A stretch of DNA of 64,000 nt from Saprospiraceae bacterium. Lineage in GTDB: Bacteria > Bacteroidota > Bacteroidia > Chitinophagales > Saprospiraceae. Below, in pieces: positions 44,954 to 53,463 of this stretch; position 1 is the stretch's first letter; each line of letters begins with the position of its first letter. Under the pieces are notes generated by a model. The model did no database searches. It was not told the origin of the DNA and saw only the letters and a program-made list of their open reading frames with translations. The stretch is taken from positions 1 through 64,000 of the forward strand of contig JANQLV010000059.1 of assembly GCA_028280415.1 (NCBI GenBank), read 5' to 3'. A program made the translations under genes and the position numbers.

Positions 44954-45958
44954 TCAATATTCTACTACGATCTTTCCGAAGTGTGAACCGGATTCCTGAT
45001 AGCGGAAAGCTTCGGCTAATTCTTCCAGAGCGAAGCTTTTATCTATGATGGGTTTAAGCCCATTGATATTGATGGCCTTTACCATTTTTTCCTGCATTTC
45101 CCGGCTGCCGACCGCGAGCCCCGTCATACGCAGGTGCTTAAAAAATAACTTTGGAAAAGTAATTTCTCCTTTCCGGCCATTGCCCAAAATACCGATAGAA
45201 GCAATATGACCACCGATGGCTGCTGCTTCAATTGATTGCTTCATAGTAGAACCTCCACCCACATCGAGGACATGGTCAACACCACCACCAGTCATTTTGG
45301 AAATGGTCTTTCCCCAGCGCTCATCGTTTTTATAGTTAACTACTGCTGCCGCACCCATCGATTTTAGTTTTTCCGCTTTCTCATCTGACGAAGTAGTTGC
45401 ATAAACTTTTGCTCCGGCAGCAATTGCCATTTGCAATGCAAAAATGGACATACCACCGGTTCCTTCAATTAATACTTTATCTCCGGCCTGTAGATTTCCC
45501 TCGACCATCAATCCGCGCCAGGCCGTTAGCGCAGCGCAGGGCAGGGTAGCGGCTTCGGCATAGGAATATCCTTCCGGAATTCTTGTTAAGGCAGAAGCAG
45601 GTACACAGGAAGCTTCTACTGCAAATCCGTCAACCATCTCTCCCGAGAGGCCGGCCATTTTCAATAAGGTGGGTTTACCCTCTATCCAGCCCTGAAAAAA
45701 CATTGACATTACCTGGTCACCGACTTCCCAATCGAGCACATTGCTTCCCAGAGCGATAATTTCCCCGGCACCATCCGACATGGGAATTCTGCCATCCGCA
45801 ACCGGAATAGCACCTGTTGCGACCAGATAATCGTGAAAATTCAGGGAAGTAGCGTGCCAGCGCACTAATACTTCTCCTTCCCGGGGTTCGGGCATTGTTT
45901 TTTCGATTACTTCCAATTTATCCAAACCACCGGGGCTTTTGACGACTATGGCTTTCAT
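44954..45958 (-). CDS. Zinc-independent medium-chain dehydrogenase/quinone-oxidoreductase-like
   Basis: A 334-residue NAD(P)-dependent MDR protein. The Rossmann part is seen in VLIEGTGGMSIFALQMAIAAGAKVYATTSSDEKAEKLKSMGAAAVVNYKND. The N-terminal part has SDGAGEIIALGSNVLDWEVGD and no GHE zinc motif nor Cys cluster, so it is likely zinc-free. Likely reduces enones or quinones; the specific substrate is not known. It converges with the VOC gene (44 bp apart). Confidence 0.88.
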   Translation of the reverse strand: MKAIVVKSPGGLDKLEVIEKTMPEPREGEVLVRWHATSLNFHDYLVATGAIPVADGRIPMSDGAGEIIALGSNVLDWEVGDQVMSMFFQGWIEGKPTLLKMAGLSGEMVDGFAVEASCVPASALTRIPEGYSYAEAATLPCAALTAWRGLMVEGNLQAGDKVLIEGTGGMSIFALQMAIAAGAKVYATTSSDEKAEKLKSMGAAAVVNYKNDERWGKTISKMTGGGVDHVLDVGGGSTMKQSIEAAAIGGHIASIGILGNGRKGEITFPKLFFKHLRMTGLAVGSREMQEKMVKAININGLKPIIDKSFALEELAEAFRYQESGSHFGKIVVEY

Positions 45959-46154
45959 ATTTTCTAATTTTTGCTAAAGGTAAAAAAGAAATCAAATTTG
46001 CCGATCTTTCGAAAGTTGAATCTTGAAAGTAGAAGGATGAAAAGCAACATCAGAGGTTAAAAAGACGTAAATTGCGAACGGATGAACAAAAGTACTGATT
46101 TAAGTGTCTTTTTACTTTTCATTACGTCAAATCAATAAACAGATAAAATAGAAG

Positions 46155-46883
46155 ATGATGGATAAAGAGTCCTTTAACAAATTATGGAAAATGATTGGAT
46201 TGAGATACAAATCTCATCCCTGGCATGGAATAGAAATCGGTGAAAAAGCACCGGAACTGGTTACATCCTTTATTGAGGTGATCCCTTCGGATACGGTAAA
46301 ATATGAGGTGGATAAAACCACCGGCTATCTAAAAATCGACCGGCCCCAAAAGTTCTCCAATATTGTACCCGCTTTGTATGGCTTTATACCTCAAACGCTC
46401 TGTACCAAGCATGTTGCTGAGTACTGTATGGAACAAACCGGAAGAAAAGAGATCAAAGGCGATAATGATCCGCTGGATATTTGTGTACTTACGGAGCGGG
46501 AAGTAACCCATGGTAATATTATTGTGCATGCTATTCCAATTGGAGGTTTTAGAATGATTGATGGGGGAGAAGCTGACGATAAAATTATTGCGGTCCTGAG
46601 AAGTGATGAGGTCTATGGCAATTGGGACGATGTATCCGATATGCCGACAACTATTTTGAATCGACTTCAGCATTATTTCCTTACTTATAAGCAGTTGCCC
46701 GGAGAACAGCAAAAATGTGAGATTACTCATGTTTACGGCCGGGAAGAAGCACATGAAGTAATCCGTAGAAGTCAAAAAGATTATGATAATACTTATGGTA
46801 ACCTAGAGGAAGCGCTTTCAATAACAATGTTGGAGGCTTTTCAATTTGCCCAGCGTCGCCAGGATATCATGAAGACGCTTTAA
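46155..46883 (+). CDS. ppa: Inorganic pyrophosphatase (family I)
   Basis: Hydrolyses pyrophosphate to phosphate in the cytoplasm. VKYEVDKTTGYLKIDRPQ, LYGFIPQTLC, KGDNDPLDICVLTER (the D-x-D-P-x-D metal-binding signature) and IDGGEADDKIIAVL are in order. It is longer than E. coli PPase (242 versus about 175), with a conserved-looking extra C-terminal helix region, as in eukaryote-like and many Bacteroidota forms. Two adjacent ATG codons make the exact start uncertain by one residue. Terminator follows. Confidence 0.94.
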   Translation: MMDKESFNKLWKMIGLRYKSHPWHGIEIGEKAPELVTSFIEVIPSDTVKYEVDKTTGYLKIDRPQKFSNIVPALYGFIPQTLCTKHVAEYCMEQTGRKEIKGDNDPLDICVLTEREVTHGNIIVHAIPIGGFRMIDGGEADDKIIAVLRSDEVYGNWDDVSDMPTTILNRLQHYFLTYKQLPGEQQKCEITHVYGREEAHEVIRRSQKDYDNTYGNLEEALSITMLEAFQFAQRRQDIMKTL

Positions 46884-46903
46884 AATAAAGGAAATAGCAA
46901 ATG

Positions 46904-46948
46904 CCAGGTATAAGCATTAAAATAAGCTTGTACCTGGTTTTTGTTTTT
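46904..46948 (+). terminator. Intrinsic terminator after ppa
   Basis: CCAGGTATAAGC pairs with GCTTGTACCTGG (12 bp, one wobble) around a 10-base loop, followed by a TTTTTGTTTTT tail. A good intrinsic terminator. Confidence 0.85.
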
Positions 46949-47177
46949 ATACTTTCAACTTTCCTTTCGAGTTAATCGACTATTGCCTTTTATATTCAAT
47001 CCTACTCGTTTCTTCTTTTCCGAAAATTACACATCCTGAATTTTATATTTGATTTAATGCCCTCTTGAATGTATTAATATATTATGCCTTTGTTATTGCA
47101 TTAGCAATGCACTTCGCTTCACGTCCATTTTTAATTCCTGTCCCGGACGATTTTTCTACATTTTTCGGCCTTTTTTA

Positions 47178-47199
47178 AGGACTACCCCGATATGCTGGG
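47178..47199. repeat. Short repeat copy 1 (AGGACTACCCCGATATGC)
   Basis: The 18-base core is identical to the copy at 50011-50032 just after the WYL gene, then continues TGGG here and CGGG there. Here CCCC and GGGG can pair across the 8-base centre. It is in the gap 46884-47319, which has no other gene besides the terminator. Confidence 0.55.
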
Positions 47200-47319
47200 G
47201 AGCTGTCCCTTTAAGTTGCAGTCATTTGGCAAGATACTCTGCTATCTGGTGGCTGCAGACACTGGCTTTAGAGTTTCCTGCGATTACAACCCATTTCTTA
47301 ATTATTAAATTTTTTTACA

Positions 47320-47460
47320 ATGGAAAAAATAATCATTAAAAAATCGCAAATAGAAATTGAAGTCACACCACTTACGGATGTTCAAATGAGAAGGATTACA
47401 GGTGGGGGATCAGACTCGAATAATGATATCGTGATCATTGATATTATTACTCCGGCCTAA
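47320..47460 (+). CDS. Double-glycine leader peptide (bacteriocin/RiPP-like precursor)
   Basis: A 46-residue gene too short for usual gene finders. The leader MEKIIIKKSQIEIEVTPLTD then VQMRRITGGG has the L-(T/S)-x-x-x-(M/E)-x-x-I-x-GG ending used as cleavage site by C39-peptidase ABC exporters. The remaining 16-17 residues (SDSNNDIVIIDIITPA) would be the released peptide, without Cys, so lanthionine formation is unlikely. No exporter or modification gene lies within the window. It is followed at once by a strong terminator, which supports a real transcript. Role (signal, bacteriocin, adhesion) unknown. Confidence 0.7.
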   Translation: MEKIIIKKSQIEIEVTPLTDVQMRRITGGGSDSNNDIVIIDIITPA

Positions 47461-47463
47461 GGC

Positions 47464-47496
47464 AAAGAGGGAGGCCTCAAACTTCGGGGCCTCTTT
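47464..47496. terminator. Terminator between leader peptide and convergent gene
   Basis: AAAGAGG pairs with CCTCTTT, with an alternative inner stem GAGGCC/GGCCTC, just after the peptide stop. It overlaps the last base of the minus-strand gene and may serve both directions. Confidence 0.65.
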
Positions 47497-48887
47497 CATA
47501 GTTCTTTTGCTTTTTGAGTTAACCAGCCTTTATAGTGAAAATCTTCAGAATTTTCGATCAGCTTTAAAATTTGATTTTTATCGGGCTCAGGCTTCAAAAG
47601 CATTCTCAAAATTTTAATCGATAATAAGACGCCTTTTTTTCGTGTTTGATGGATAAAAGTATTTCTCCGAACAAATTTTTCAAAAGCGGCACATCCATCT
47701 AAAATAAGATTGTGACCTGATTTTAATTCATAATGAACAACAACTTCCAGCCAACGTCTTCTCAATTCATTCTGGGGTTCTATTATATCTGGCTGAAGGA
47801 GTATTTTTGAACAGGACTCAAAGTCCTGAATCCGGAAATACAAAATTGCTTTACTTAGCATTGTATAATAATTTCGGATAGCTGGTTCCAGTTTTTTACT
47901 CCATTTTTTAATTGTCGCCTTGGCCCATTCGACTTGCCCTAAATGTCCGGCTACTTCTACGGCATTCAAAAGAAGAATAGGAGGCAAAATGCCCGGAACA
48001 ATAAATATTTCTTTTTCGAATCCGAATTTGAATAATTCAAAACATTCCTCATTGAAAGTTTCTTTGCCTTTTCTCACCTCGTAGGAAATATAGTTGAGTA
48101 GGTAGCAGATAAGTATATATTGATCTTCTTTACTGATCTGTTTACTGTTCTTAAAAAAATCATTTTTTAGTTGATAGTACTTCGATTGGTCCCGGTCTCT
48201 GAGCATTTTCAGGGCCAGGTTGTAAAAATGATGATATAAAGAACTTTGAATGAGAGTACTTTCTTCGATTTCTGATAGAAATAAAATATCCGGTTCTGAT
48301 TCATCTAAAATTTGAAAGCCGTTAAATAACTCACTACTGTAGCGCAGTTTGGCAGATGCGTAAAAGCGATCCAGATTATCCATGACACTGTAAATACTCG
48401 AGCGGGCATTAAGGCTTTTAGTACTTTTAAACGAATATTGCTCATGATCAAGGATCATTTTTTTTAAATAGAACCACATATCCATAACCTTATCTTTTTC
48501 CAGGCTTCTATTTAACGCATTATGCTTTTTTATAAAATGCTTATCCAGTTGATATTGTCGGTAAACCTGTAGCAAAATCATATCCTGCTGAGCGGGATTT
48601 TCTTTTAAATATTGTTCGACCAGATATTCCCTTAACTTAATTCGAATATCCGAGAGATGATTTATAACGAGCGTTTTGTTAAACAATTTACCAGGCGCCA
48701 GGAAATTATGTGCGTTTTCATAAGTCACTTTATTAGGAGAAAAAACCGGATGATGATTTCGCAAAAATTGAAATAAACGCATTGGGATACTGTCGGCTTT
48801 AAAGTGCCTTTTTAGAAAGATTTGAAAATCCTTGACTTCCTTTTTTGAAAGCTTTTGCAATAAAATCAATAAATCATTTCTATGCAT
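47496..48887 (-). CDS. Large helical (TPR-like) protein of unknown function
   Basis: A 463-residue soluble protein with almost only helix-forming sequence. The first 100 residues (LLILLQKLSKKEVKDFQIFLKRHFKADSIPMRLFQFLRNHHPVF, KLFNKTLVINHLSDIRIKLREYLVEQYLK) are of a type repeated in Saprospiria, as far as I remember. The rest resembles helical repeats (YILICYLLNYISYEV, AVEVAGHLGQVEWAKATIKKWSKK). No enzyme motif is visible. It is convergent with the double-glycine peptide gene, with overlap at the terminator. Function unknown. Confidence 0.65.
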   Translation of the reverse strand: MHRNDLLILLQKLSKKEVKDFQIFLKRHFKADSIPMRLFQFLRNHHPVFSPNKVTYENAHNFLAPGKLFNKTLVINHLSDIRIKLREYLVEQYLKENPAQQDMILLQVYRQYQLDKHFIKKHNALNRSLEKDKVMDMWFYLKKMILDHEQYSFKSTKSLNARSSIYSVMDNLDRFYASAKLRYSSELFNGFQILDESEPDILFLSEIEESTLIQSSLYHHFYNLALKMLRDRDQSKYYQLKNDFFKNSKQISKEDQYILICYLLNYISYEVRKGKETFNEECFELFKFGFEKEIFIVPGILPPILLLNAVEVAGHLGQVEWAKATIKKWSKKLEPAIRNYYTMLSKAILYFRIQDFESCSKILLQPDIIEPQNELRRRWLEVVVHYELKSGHNLILDGCAAFEKFVRRNTFIHQTRKKGVLLSIKILRMLLKPEPDKNQILKLIENSEDFHYKGWLTQKAKEL

Positions 48888-48929
48888 GTATAGTGTTTTT
48901 GAGGTGTGTTTTTACGATACGGATTAAAT

Positions 48930-48953
48930 ATAAAGTGTTGTAAAACAGTTGTT
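48930..48953. promoter_or_regulatory. Motif upstream of the WYL gene, shared with the CRISPR leader
   Basis: ATAAAGTGTTGTAAA (48930-48944) matches ATAAAGTGTTATAAA in the leader (57859-57873) with one mismatch. It is followed by AAACAGTTGTTT, an imperfect palindrome of half-sites AAACA/TGTTT. The leader copy is preceded by TGTTTAAACA. It may be a binding site of the WYL regulator, by inference. Confidence 0.45.
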
Positions 48954-49099
48954 TAGTGCCTATTTTATGTTGCGGGAACCATTTTTAGGCTGCTAAAATA
49001 AGGTGAGAATCGAAAAAAATGGACTTTTAAAAGAAAATAAATGAACAGATATTGAAGGATGAAATATTAAAATGGAAATAAAACTTAGTTTTTTGAATT

Positions 49100-50011
49100 A
49101 TGCGCTCCAGAGAACGTGTCCTTCGAATTGTATTATTACTCCTTAGTCGTCCTTTTCACTTTTCCCGACGTGATTTAGCTGAAGATTTTGGAGTAACAAA
49201 AAATACAATGGATGAAGACATCAAAGAAATTAAAAGAGCAGGCTTGGATTTTTATTGGGAGCGTAAGCATAACAAATGTGCAATTATTCCGGATCGTACC
49301 TTTAAAGAACTGGAATACCTGATGCCATTAACAAATGAAGATCAGTTTAGGATTACCCGGGCGATTGATCAGTATTGCGGAAGTACTAAGGAAGCAATAG
49401 CCCTCAAGAATAAATTTTCCAGCCTGTATGATTTTCAACGCTTGGGTATCCGTGCCTTGCGACGACCAGAGCTGGAAAAGCTCGACCGGCTGGAAGCTGC
49501 TAAGAAGCAAAAAAAACAAGTCGTTCTGGAAAATTATCGAAGTAACAGCAATAAAATTAGAAATCGCATTGTCGAGCCTTTCCAAATTGATGCGGAACAA
49601 GGAATGTTGCAAGCTTTTGATGTTGATGATCAGACTACCCGGCATTTCAAGCTCAATCGAATTAAGCGGGTATTGCTTACCAAAATATCATGGAATTTTG
49701 AAAAAAGGCACGAATACAAATACACCGATGTTTTTCGGATTGCAGATAATGAAAAAATTATGGTCCATCTCCTGCTGGATGTTTATGCTTTTAATGCATT
49801 GGTTGAAAATTATCCCAAAGCCCGGGCAGATGTTATGAACGGAGCACAGGAGAACACTTTTGATTTTCAGTCCAGTGTTAACGCCGGGTTTTTAGGCTTG
49901 ACGAATTTTATCATGGGCAATGGAGAACATGTTAAGATTGTCAGCCCGGATATATTAAAAGAACACATTCTCAAAGAAGCTCAAAGAATAATTGAAAATA
50001 TAAAAGAATGA
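49100..50011 (+). CDS. WYL-domain transcriptional regulator of the CRISPR-Cas locus
   Basis: The N-terminus carries a winged helix (FSRRDLAEDFGVTKNTMDEDIKEIKRAGLDFYWERKHNKCAII). The middle (RNRIVEPFQIDAEQGMLQAFDVDDQTTRHFKLNRIKRVLL) is the WYL-type ligand-binding domain. At 303 residues it is full length. WYL proteins next to CRISPR-Cas and other defence loci are known regulators that may sense nucleic-acid fragments. It is directly upstream of cas6 (62 bp, with a small repeat in between), on the same strand, so it is likely the first gene of the cas operon. Confidence 0.9.
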   Translation: MRSRERVLRIVLLLLSRPFHFSRRDLAEDFGVTKNTMDEDIKEIKRAGLDFYWERKHNKCAIIPDRTFKELEYLMPLTNEDQFRITRAIDQYCGSTKEAIALKNKFSSLYDFQRLGIRALRRPELEKLDRLEAAKKQKKQVVLENYRSNSNKIRNRIVEPFQIDAEQGMLQAFDVDDQTTRHFKLNRIKRVLLTKISWNFEKRHEYKYTDVFRIADNEKIMVHLLLDVYAFNALVENYPKARADVMNGAQENTFDFQSSVNAGFLGLTNFIMGNGEHVKIVSPDILKEHILKEAQRIIENIKE

Positions 50012-50036
50012 GGACTACCCCGATATGCCGGGTAGT
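50011..50036. repeat. Short repeat copy 2 and hairpin between WYL and cas6
   Basis: The sequence AGGACTACCCCGATATGC also occurs at 47178. Here ACTACCC and GGGTAGT pair across a 9-base centre. It starts at the stop codon of the WYL gene and may modulate read-through into cas6. Confidence 0.5.
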
Positions 50037-50073
50037 GAAGACTTTATGTTTGTAAAATAAAATCTTATTAAAA

Positions 50074-50727
50074 ATGCGTATCTATTTACAGCTGACGCCT
50101 AATAAAGAATCCGTCCCTTTCAACTATCAGCAAAGTCTGGTAGGCGCCTTTCACCGCTGGTTGGGGCCCAACGAGCTGCATGATGATATTTCATTATACT
50201 CATTATCCTGGCTCAGCCACGGCAAAGCCAATAAAAAAGGCCTGGATTTCCCTGATGGAAGTACTTTCTATATCAGTGCTCCGAACCCTGAACTCCTGTC
50301 GGCCCTTATTAAAGGCGTTTTCAAAGGACATGAAATTCGCTGGGGAATGACTGTAAAAGAAGTAAGGATACAAAAGACGCCTTCTTTTGGTACCAAGCAA
50401 CGCTTTCTGGCGCAAAGCCCGATACTCATCAAGCGCAAAGAGGGGAAACACTACCGCTATTATTATCCCAATGATTCCGAGGCCAATAGCTTGATGACCG
50501 AAACGCTCCGGGAAAAACTTCGGAAGCTGCATTTACCCGAGAGAGTAACAGTATCCTTTGATCAGAATTATAAAAATTATCGAATAAAAAAAATGACTTA
50601 TCGCAATCTGGATATCAAAGCCAGTCTTTGTCCCGTGATCGTTGAAGGGGATACCCGTGCTGTACAACTCGCCTGGGAAGTTGGTGTAGGCAATAGCACA
50701 GGGATTGGTTTTGGGGCATTGCGATAA
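50074..50727 (+). CDS. cas6: Cas6 pre-crRNA endoribonuclease
   Basis: A 217-residue protein with the RAMP fold. The N-terminal half (MRIYLQLTPNKESVPFNYQQSLVGAFHRWLG) matches the Cas6 beginning, with a candidate catalytic His in QSLVGAFHRWL. The C-terminus has the Gly-rich loop GVGNSTGIGFGALR, the classical Cas6 ending. It cuts the array transcript within the repeat to leave the 8-nt 5' handle (ATTGAAAC by repeat structure). It is the first structural gene of the locus. Confidence 0.92.
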   Translation: MRIYLQLTPNKESVPFNYQQSLVGAFHRWLGPNELHDDISLYSLSWLSHGKANKKGLDFPDGSTFYISAPNPELLSALIKGVFKGHEIRWGMTVKEVRIQKTPSFGTKQRFLAQSPILIKRKEGKHYRYYYPNDSEANSLMTETLREKLRKLHLPERVTVSFDQNYKNYRIKKMTYRNLDIKASLCPVIVEGDTRAVQLAWEVGVGNSTGIGFGALR

Positions 50728-50744
50728 CTGTAAAATCAGAACTC

Positions 50745-51299
50745 ATGTATTACGTAGTAAAATATGATGGGCCATTTGGCTTCATTAAACCCTGGACGGC
50801 AGTTAGGGATGGAGAAACTTTCTCTCAGCAGTTTCTGACACCCTCCATAATCGAAGGAATGCGGCAAAAACTGGAAGTTAACAGTATACTCCGGCATAAA
50901 TTGACCTATGAAACAATGTGCAAACAGCAAGAAGTTATCCAGACCAGGGGCTGGAAAATATTGAAAAAGGAGAAGCAAGTCAAAAGGCCCACTTCGATTT
51001 TGGACAGAATCATTTTGCTCTATCCTACTTTGTACCTTGCTTTTGATACTTCCAATGCTGCTCGAAAAGCATCCGAACAGCATTTATGTCTTTGTAGAAA
51101 TGAAGATGTGCTGCTCCCTAATGCAGAGGTTCTGGAAATGAACGAAAAAACGTTTGATGAATTAAATGGTTTTGAACTGAGATTTGGAGAAAGTGAACAA
51201 TCATTTTTGGTTGGCTATAACCGCTTTGAAAATAATCAGCCAATGTACGGTTGGTTAGAAGTTTCAAATAATCCCTTGAAAAACTATGAAGAAATTTGA
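50745..51299 (+). CDS. cas5: Divergent Cas5 (small)
   Basis: A protein of only 184 residues. YYVVKYDGPFGFIKPWT, then TFSQQFLTPSIIEGM corresponds to the Cas5 pattern 'tfp.Ps.i.Gl', and HLCLCRNEDVLLPNAEVLEM fits the conserved L-G-R-x-E-D strand. Cas5 caps the crRNA 5' handle in Cascade. It is shorter than usual (about 210-250) and has moved away from its usual place next to cas7, between cas6 and cas3. It overlaps cas3 by 14 bp. The call is based on pattern and position; no search was possible. Confidence 0.7.
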   Translation: MYYVVKYDGPFGFIKPWTAVRDGETFSQQFLTPSIIEGMRQKLEVNSILRHKLTYETMCKQQEVIQTRGWKILKKEKQVKRPTSILDRIILLYPTLYLAFDTSNAARKASEQHLCLCRNEDVLLPNAEVLEMNEKTFDELNGFELRFGESEQSFLVGYNRFENNQPMYGWLEVSNNPLKNYEEI

Positions 51300-53451
51300 T
51301 CATGTTTTTGCGAAGAGTCCGGATAAAAAGGGAAATCCGGGAACAACTCTGATCGAGCATCTGGAGCATGTTGCCTGCGTTGCAGAGACCTTCGCAGAAT
51401 ATTTGGGATTAGATAAAAACATTGCTCGTACCGGAGCAATACTTCACGATATAGGAAAAGCAAGTCCTGTTTTTCAAGAGCGCTTAAAACCAAGCTATAA
51501 AAAACCACTGGAAGGGCATGATCCCTATCGACATGAACTTGGCTCTCTCTTGTTTTTGCATTTGGTAGATGAGACAATCAGGTCCGAAGTAATTGACATG
51601 GTAGTGTCACATCATAAATCTATGTTAAATGATACCAGGAGGTATGGACTATTGGATTTGGATTTCGACAGAGAAGATGGCGAAGCTTTCCAATTGCATG
51701 CAAAATATTGGGATGACTGGCATGATGATGCTCTGGGGATTTTGGAATATTTTGGATGGAAAGTCCGGCCAATTAGCTTAAGTGAAGCAGAAGAAACTTT
51801 TGAAGAAGTTATAGAATATTGTGATAGTAAAGAAAATGGCTGGTCCATTTGGAAAGGACTTTTGGTAGGAGCGGATCATTATGCTTCTGCCATGATTTAT
51901 AACACAGAGAAATTAATTAAAAAAGCTTTTAAAGTTCCAGATATCCGTTTCTATAATCGCCAGCATCCATTGTATCCGCTTTCATTGGTTTCAACAGATC
52001 ATCCTCAAAAACATACCTTGGTAACTGCACCAACAGGAGCAGGGAAAACAGATTTTTTAATAAGAAGATGTAAAGGCCGGATTTTCTATACTTTGCCTTT
52101 TCAGGCTTCCATCAATGCAATGTTTGAACGTATTGAAAACGATTTGCGAAAAGATAATCCTGATCTGGATTTACGCTTATTACATTCGGCTTCCCGGATA
52201 ATCGTTAAGGATGATACAGAAGAGAAGGATTTGCAAAACCTGATCGGTGCATCGGTAAAGGTATTGACACCCTATCAGGTTGCTTCTGTAGTGTTTGCTT
52301 CCAAGGGCTTTGAAACCATTCTGGCAGATTTACAAAACTGTGATATCATTTTAGATGAGATTCATACTTATTCGGGAGTCAGTAAAGCGATTGTTTTAAA
52401 AATTGTTGAAGTTTTGGCCCATTTTGGTTGCCGCTTACATATTGGTACAGCTACGATGCCAAGCAAATTATACTTTGCCATTTTAAAAATATTAGGCAAA
52501 GAAAATGTTTTCGAGTTTAAATTATCTGAAAAAACATTAGATGAATTTGATCGCCACATCATTTTCAAACCAGCTGATTTTCAAATTTTAGAAACAGCTA
52601 TTCAGACTGCAATTAAAGAAAAAAAGAAAATCCTAATGGTTTGCAATCGTGTAGTTGCCTCACAGGAATTATTCAGGCAAATGGGGTTGGAATATCCGGA
52701 AGTAGATAAAATGCTGATCCATAGTCGATTCAAGCGAGGTGATCGAAAACGCCTGGAGACAGAGCTTAAAGAACATTATAATGAAAGTGTTGATGCTTGT
52801 ATTGTTGTGGCTACCCAAGTGGTAGAAGTGAGTCTGGATATAAGCTTTGATTTAATGATAACAGATGCTGCGCCGCTTGATGCTTTAATTCAGCGTTTTG
52901 GTCGAATTAATCGAAAACGAACCAAAGAAACCCTTGAATCCAAACTGAGAAAACCAATTTATGTTTTACCTCCTCCTGAAGACGATAAAGCCGCAAAACC
53001 TTATGATTTGGAAATTATTCAAAGGAGTTATGAACAACTACCCAACGGAGCTGTGATGCATGAACGAGATGCACAAAACAAGATAGATGCTGTTTTTACC
53101 ACTTTTGAGCATCCAAATATTGAGCAAAATGCCAAATTCAAAAATGCTCAATTTCAAATAAAAGAACTGACTCACGTTAGCAAATCTGTTCTCTTGGAAA
53201 GTCTGGGGATTGATAGTGTAAGCTGTATTGTGGAAAGTGATCAGGAAAATTATAAGAGATCTAATCGAGATAACCGGATTCAATACGAGATTCCAATGCG
53301 GTATTGGTCTGTTGCGAATAGAGAACTGGAGCAGTTGGAATGGGGCAGACATCCTTTTGTTATTCCAGATAAAGCCTATTCCCGAACGGAAGGATTAATA
53401 CAAGAGTTTATTGATCCGCAATATTATGATGTCACTCAAAAAATTCTGTAA
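51286..53451 (+). CDS. cas3: Cas3 nuclease-helicase (HD plus DExH)
   Basis: A 721-residue single-chain Cas3. The HD nuclease part is seen in IEHLEHVAC and ILHDIGK (H54-D55), then VVSHHKSM. The helicase has Walker A APTGAGKT near residue 247, DEIH at about 357, GTATMP and motif VI QRFGRINRKR near 536. These make it a complete DNA-degrading helicase recruited to Cascade-bound targets. It overlaps cas5 and is followed 12 bp later by the large-subunit gene. Confidence 0.95.
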   Translation: MKKFDHVFAKSPDKKGNPGTTLIEHLEHVACVAETFAEYLGLDKNIARTGAILHDIGKASPVFQERLKPSYKKPLEGHDPYRHELGSLLFLHLVDETIRSEVIDMVVSHHKSMLNDTRRYGLLDLDFDREDGEAFQLHAKYWDDWHDDALGILEYFGWKVRPISLSEAEETFEEVIEYCDSKENGWSIWKGLLVGADHYASAMIYNTEKLIKKAFKVPDIRFYNRQHPLYPLSLVSTDHPQKHTLVTAPTGAGKTDFLIRRCKGRIFYTLPFQASINAMFERIENDLRKDNPDLDLRLLHSASRIIVKDDTEEKDLQNLIGASVKVLTPYQVASVVFASKGFETILADLQNCDIILDEIHTYSGVSKAIVLKIVEVLAHFGCRLHIGTATMPSKLYFAILKILGKENVFEFKLSEKTLDEFDRHIIFKPADFQILETAIQTAIKEKKKILMVCNRVVASQELFRQMGLEYPEVDKMLIHSRFKRGDRKRLETELKEHYNESVDACIVVATQVVEVSLDISFDLMITDAAPLDALIQRFGRINRKRTKETLESKLRKPIYVLPPPEDDKAAKPYDLEIIQRSYEQLPNGAVMHERDAQNKIDAVFTTFEHPNIEQNAKFKNAQFQIKELTHVSKSVLLESLGIDSVSCIVESDQENYKRSNRDNRIQYEIPMRYWSVANRELEQLEWGRHPFVIPDKAYSRTEGLIQEFIDPQYYDVTQKIL

Positions 53452-53463
53452 AAATTATAAACT

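Noticed and set aside
46329-46775. Minus-strand frame of 148 codons within ppa
   Set aside because: Antisense shadow of the pyrophosphatase; no domain.
53038-53352. Minus-strand frame of 104 codons within cas3
   Set aside because: Shadow frame antisense to clear Cas3 sequence.
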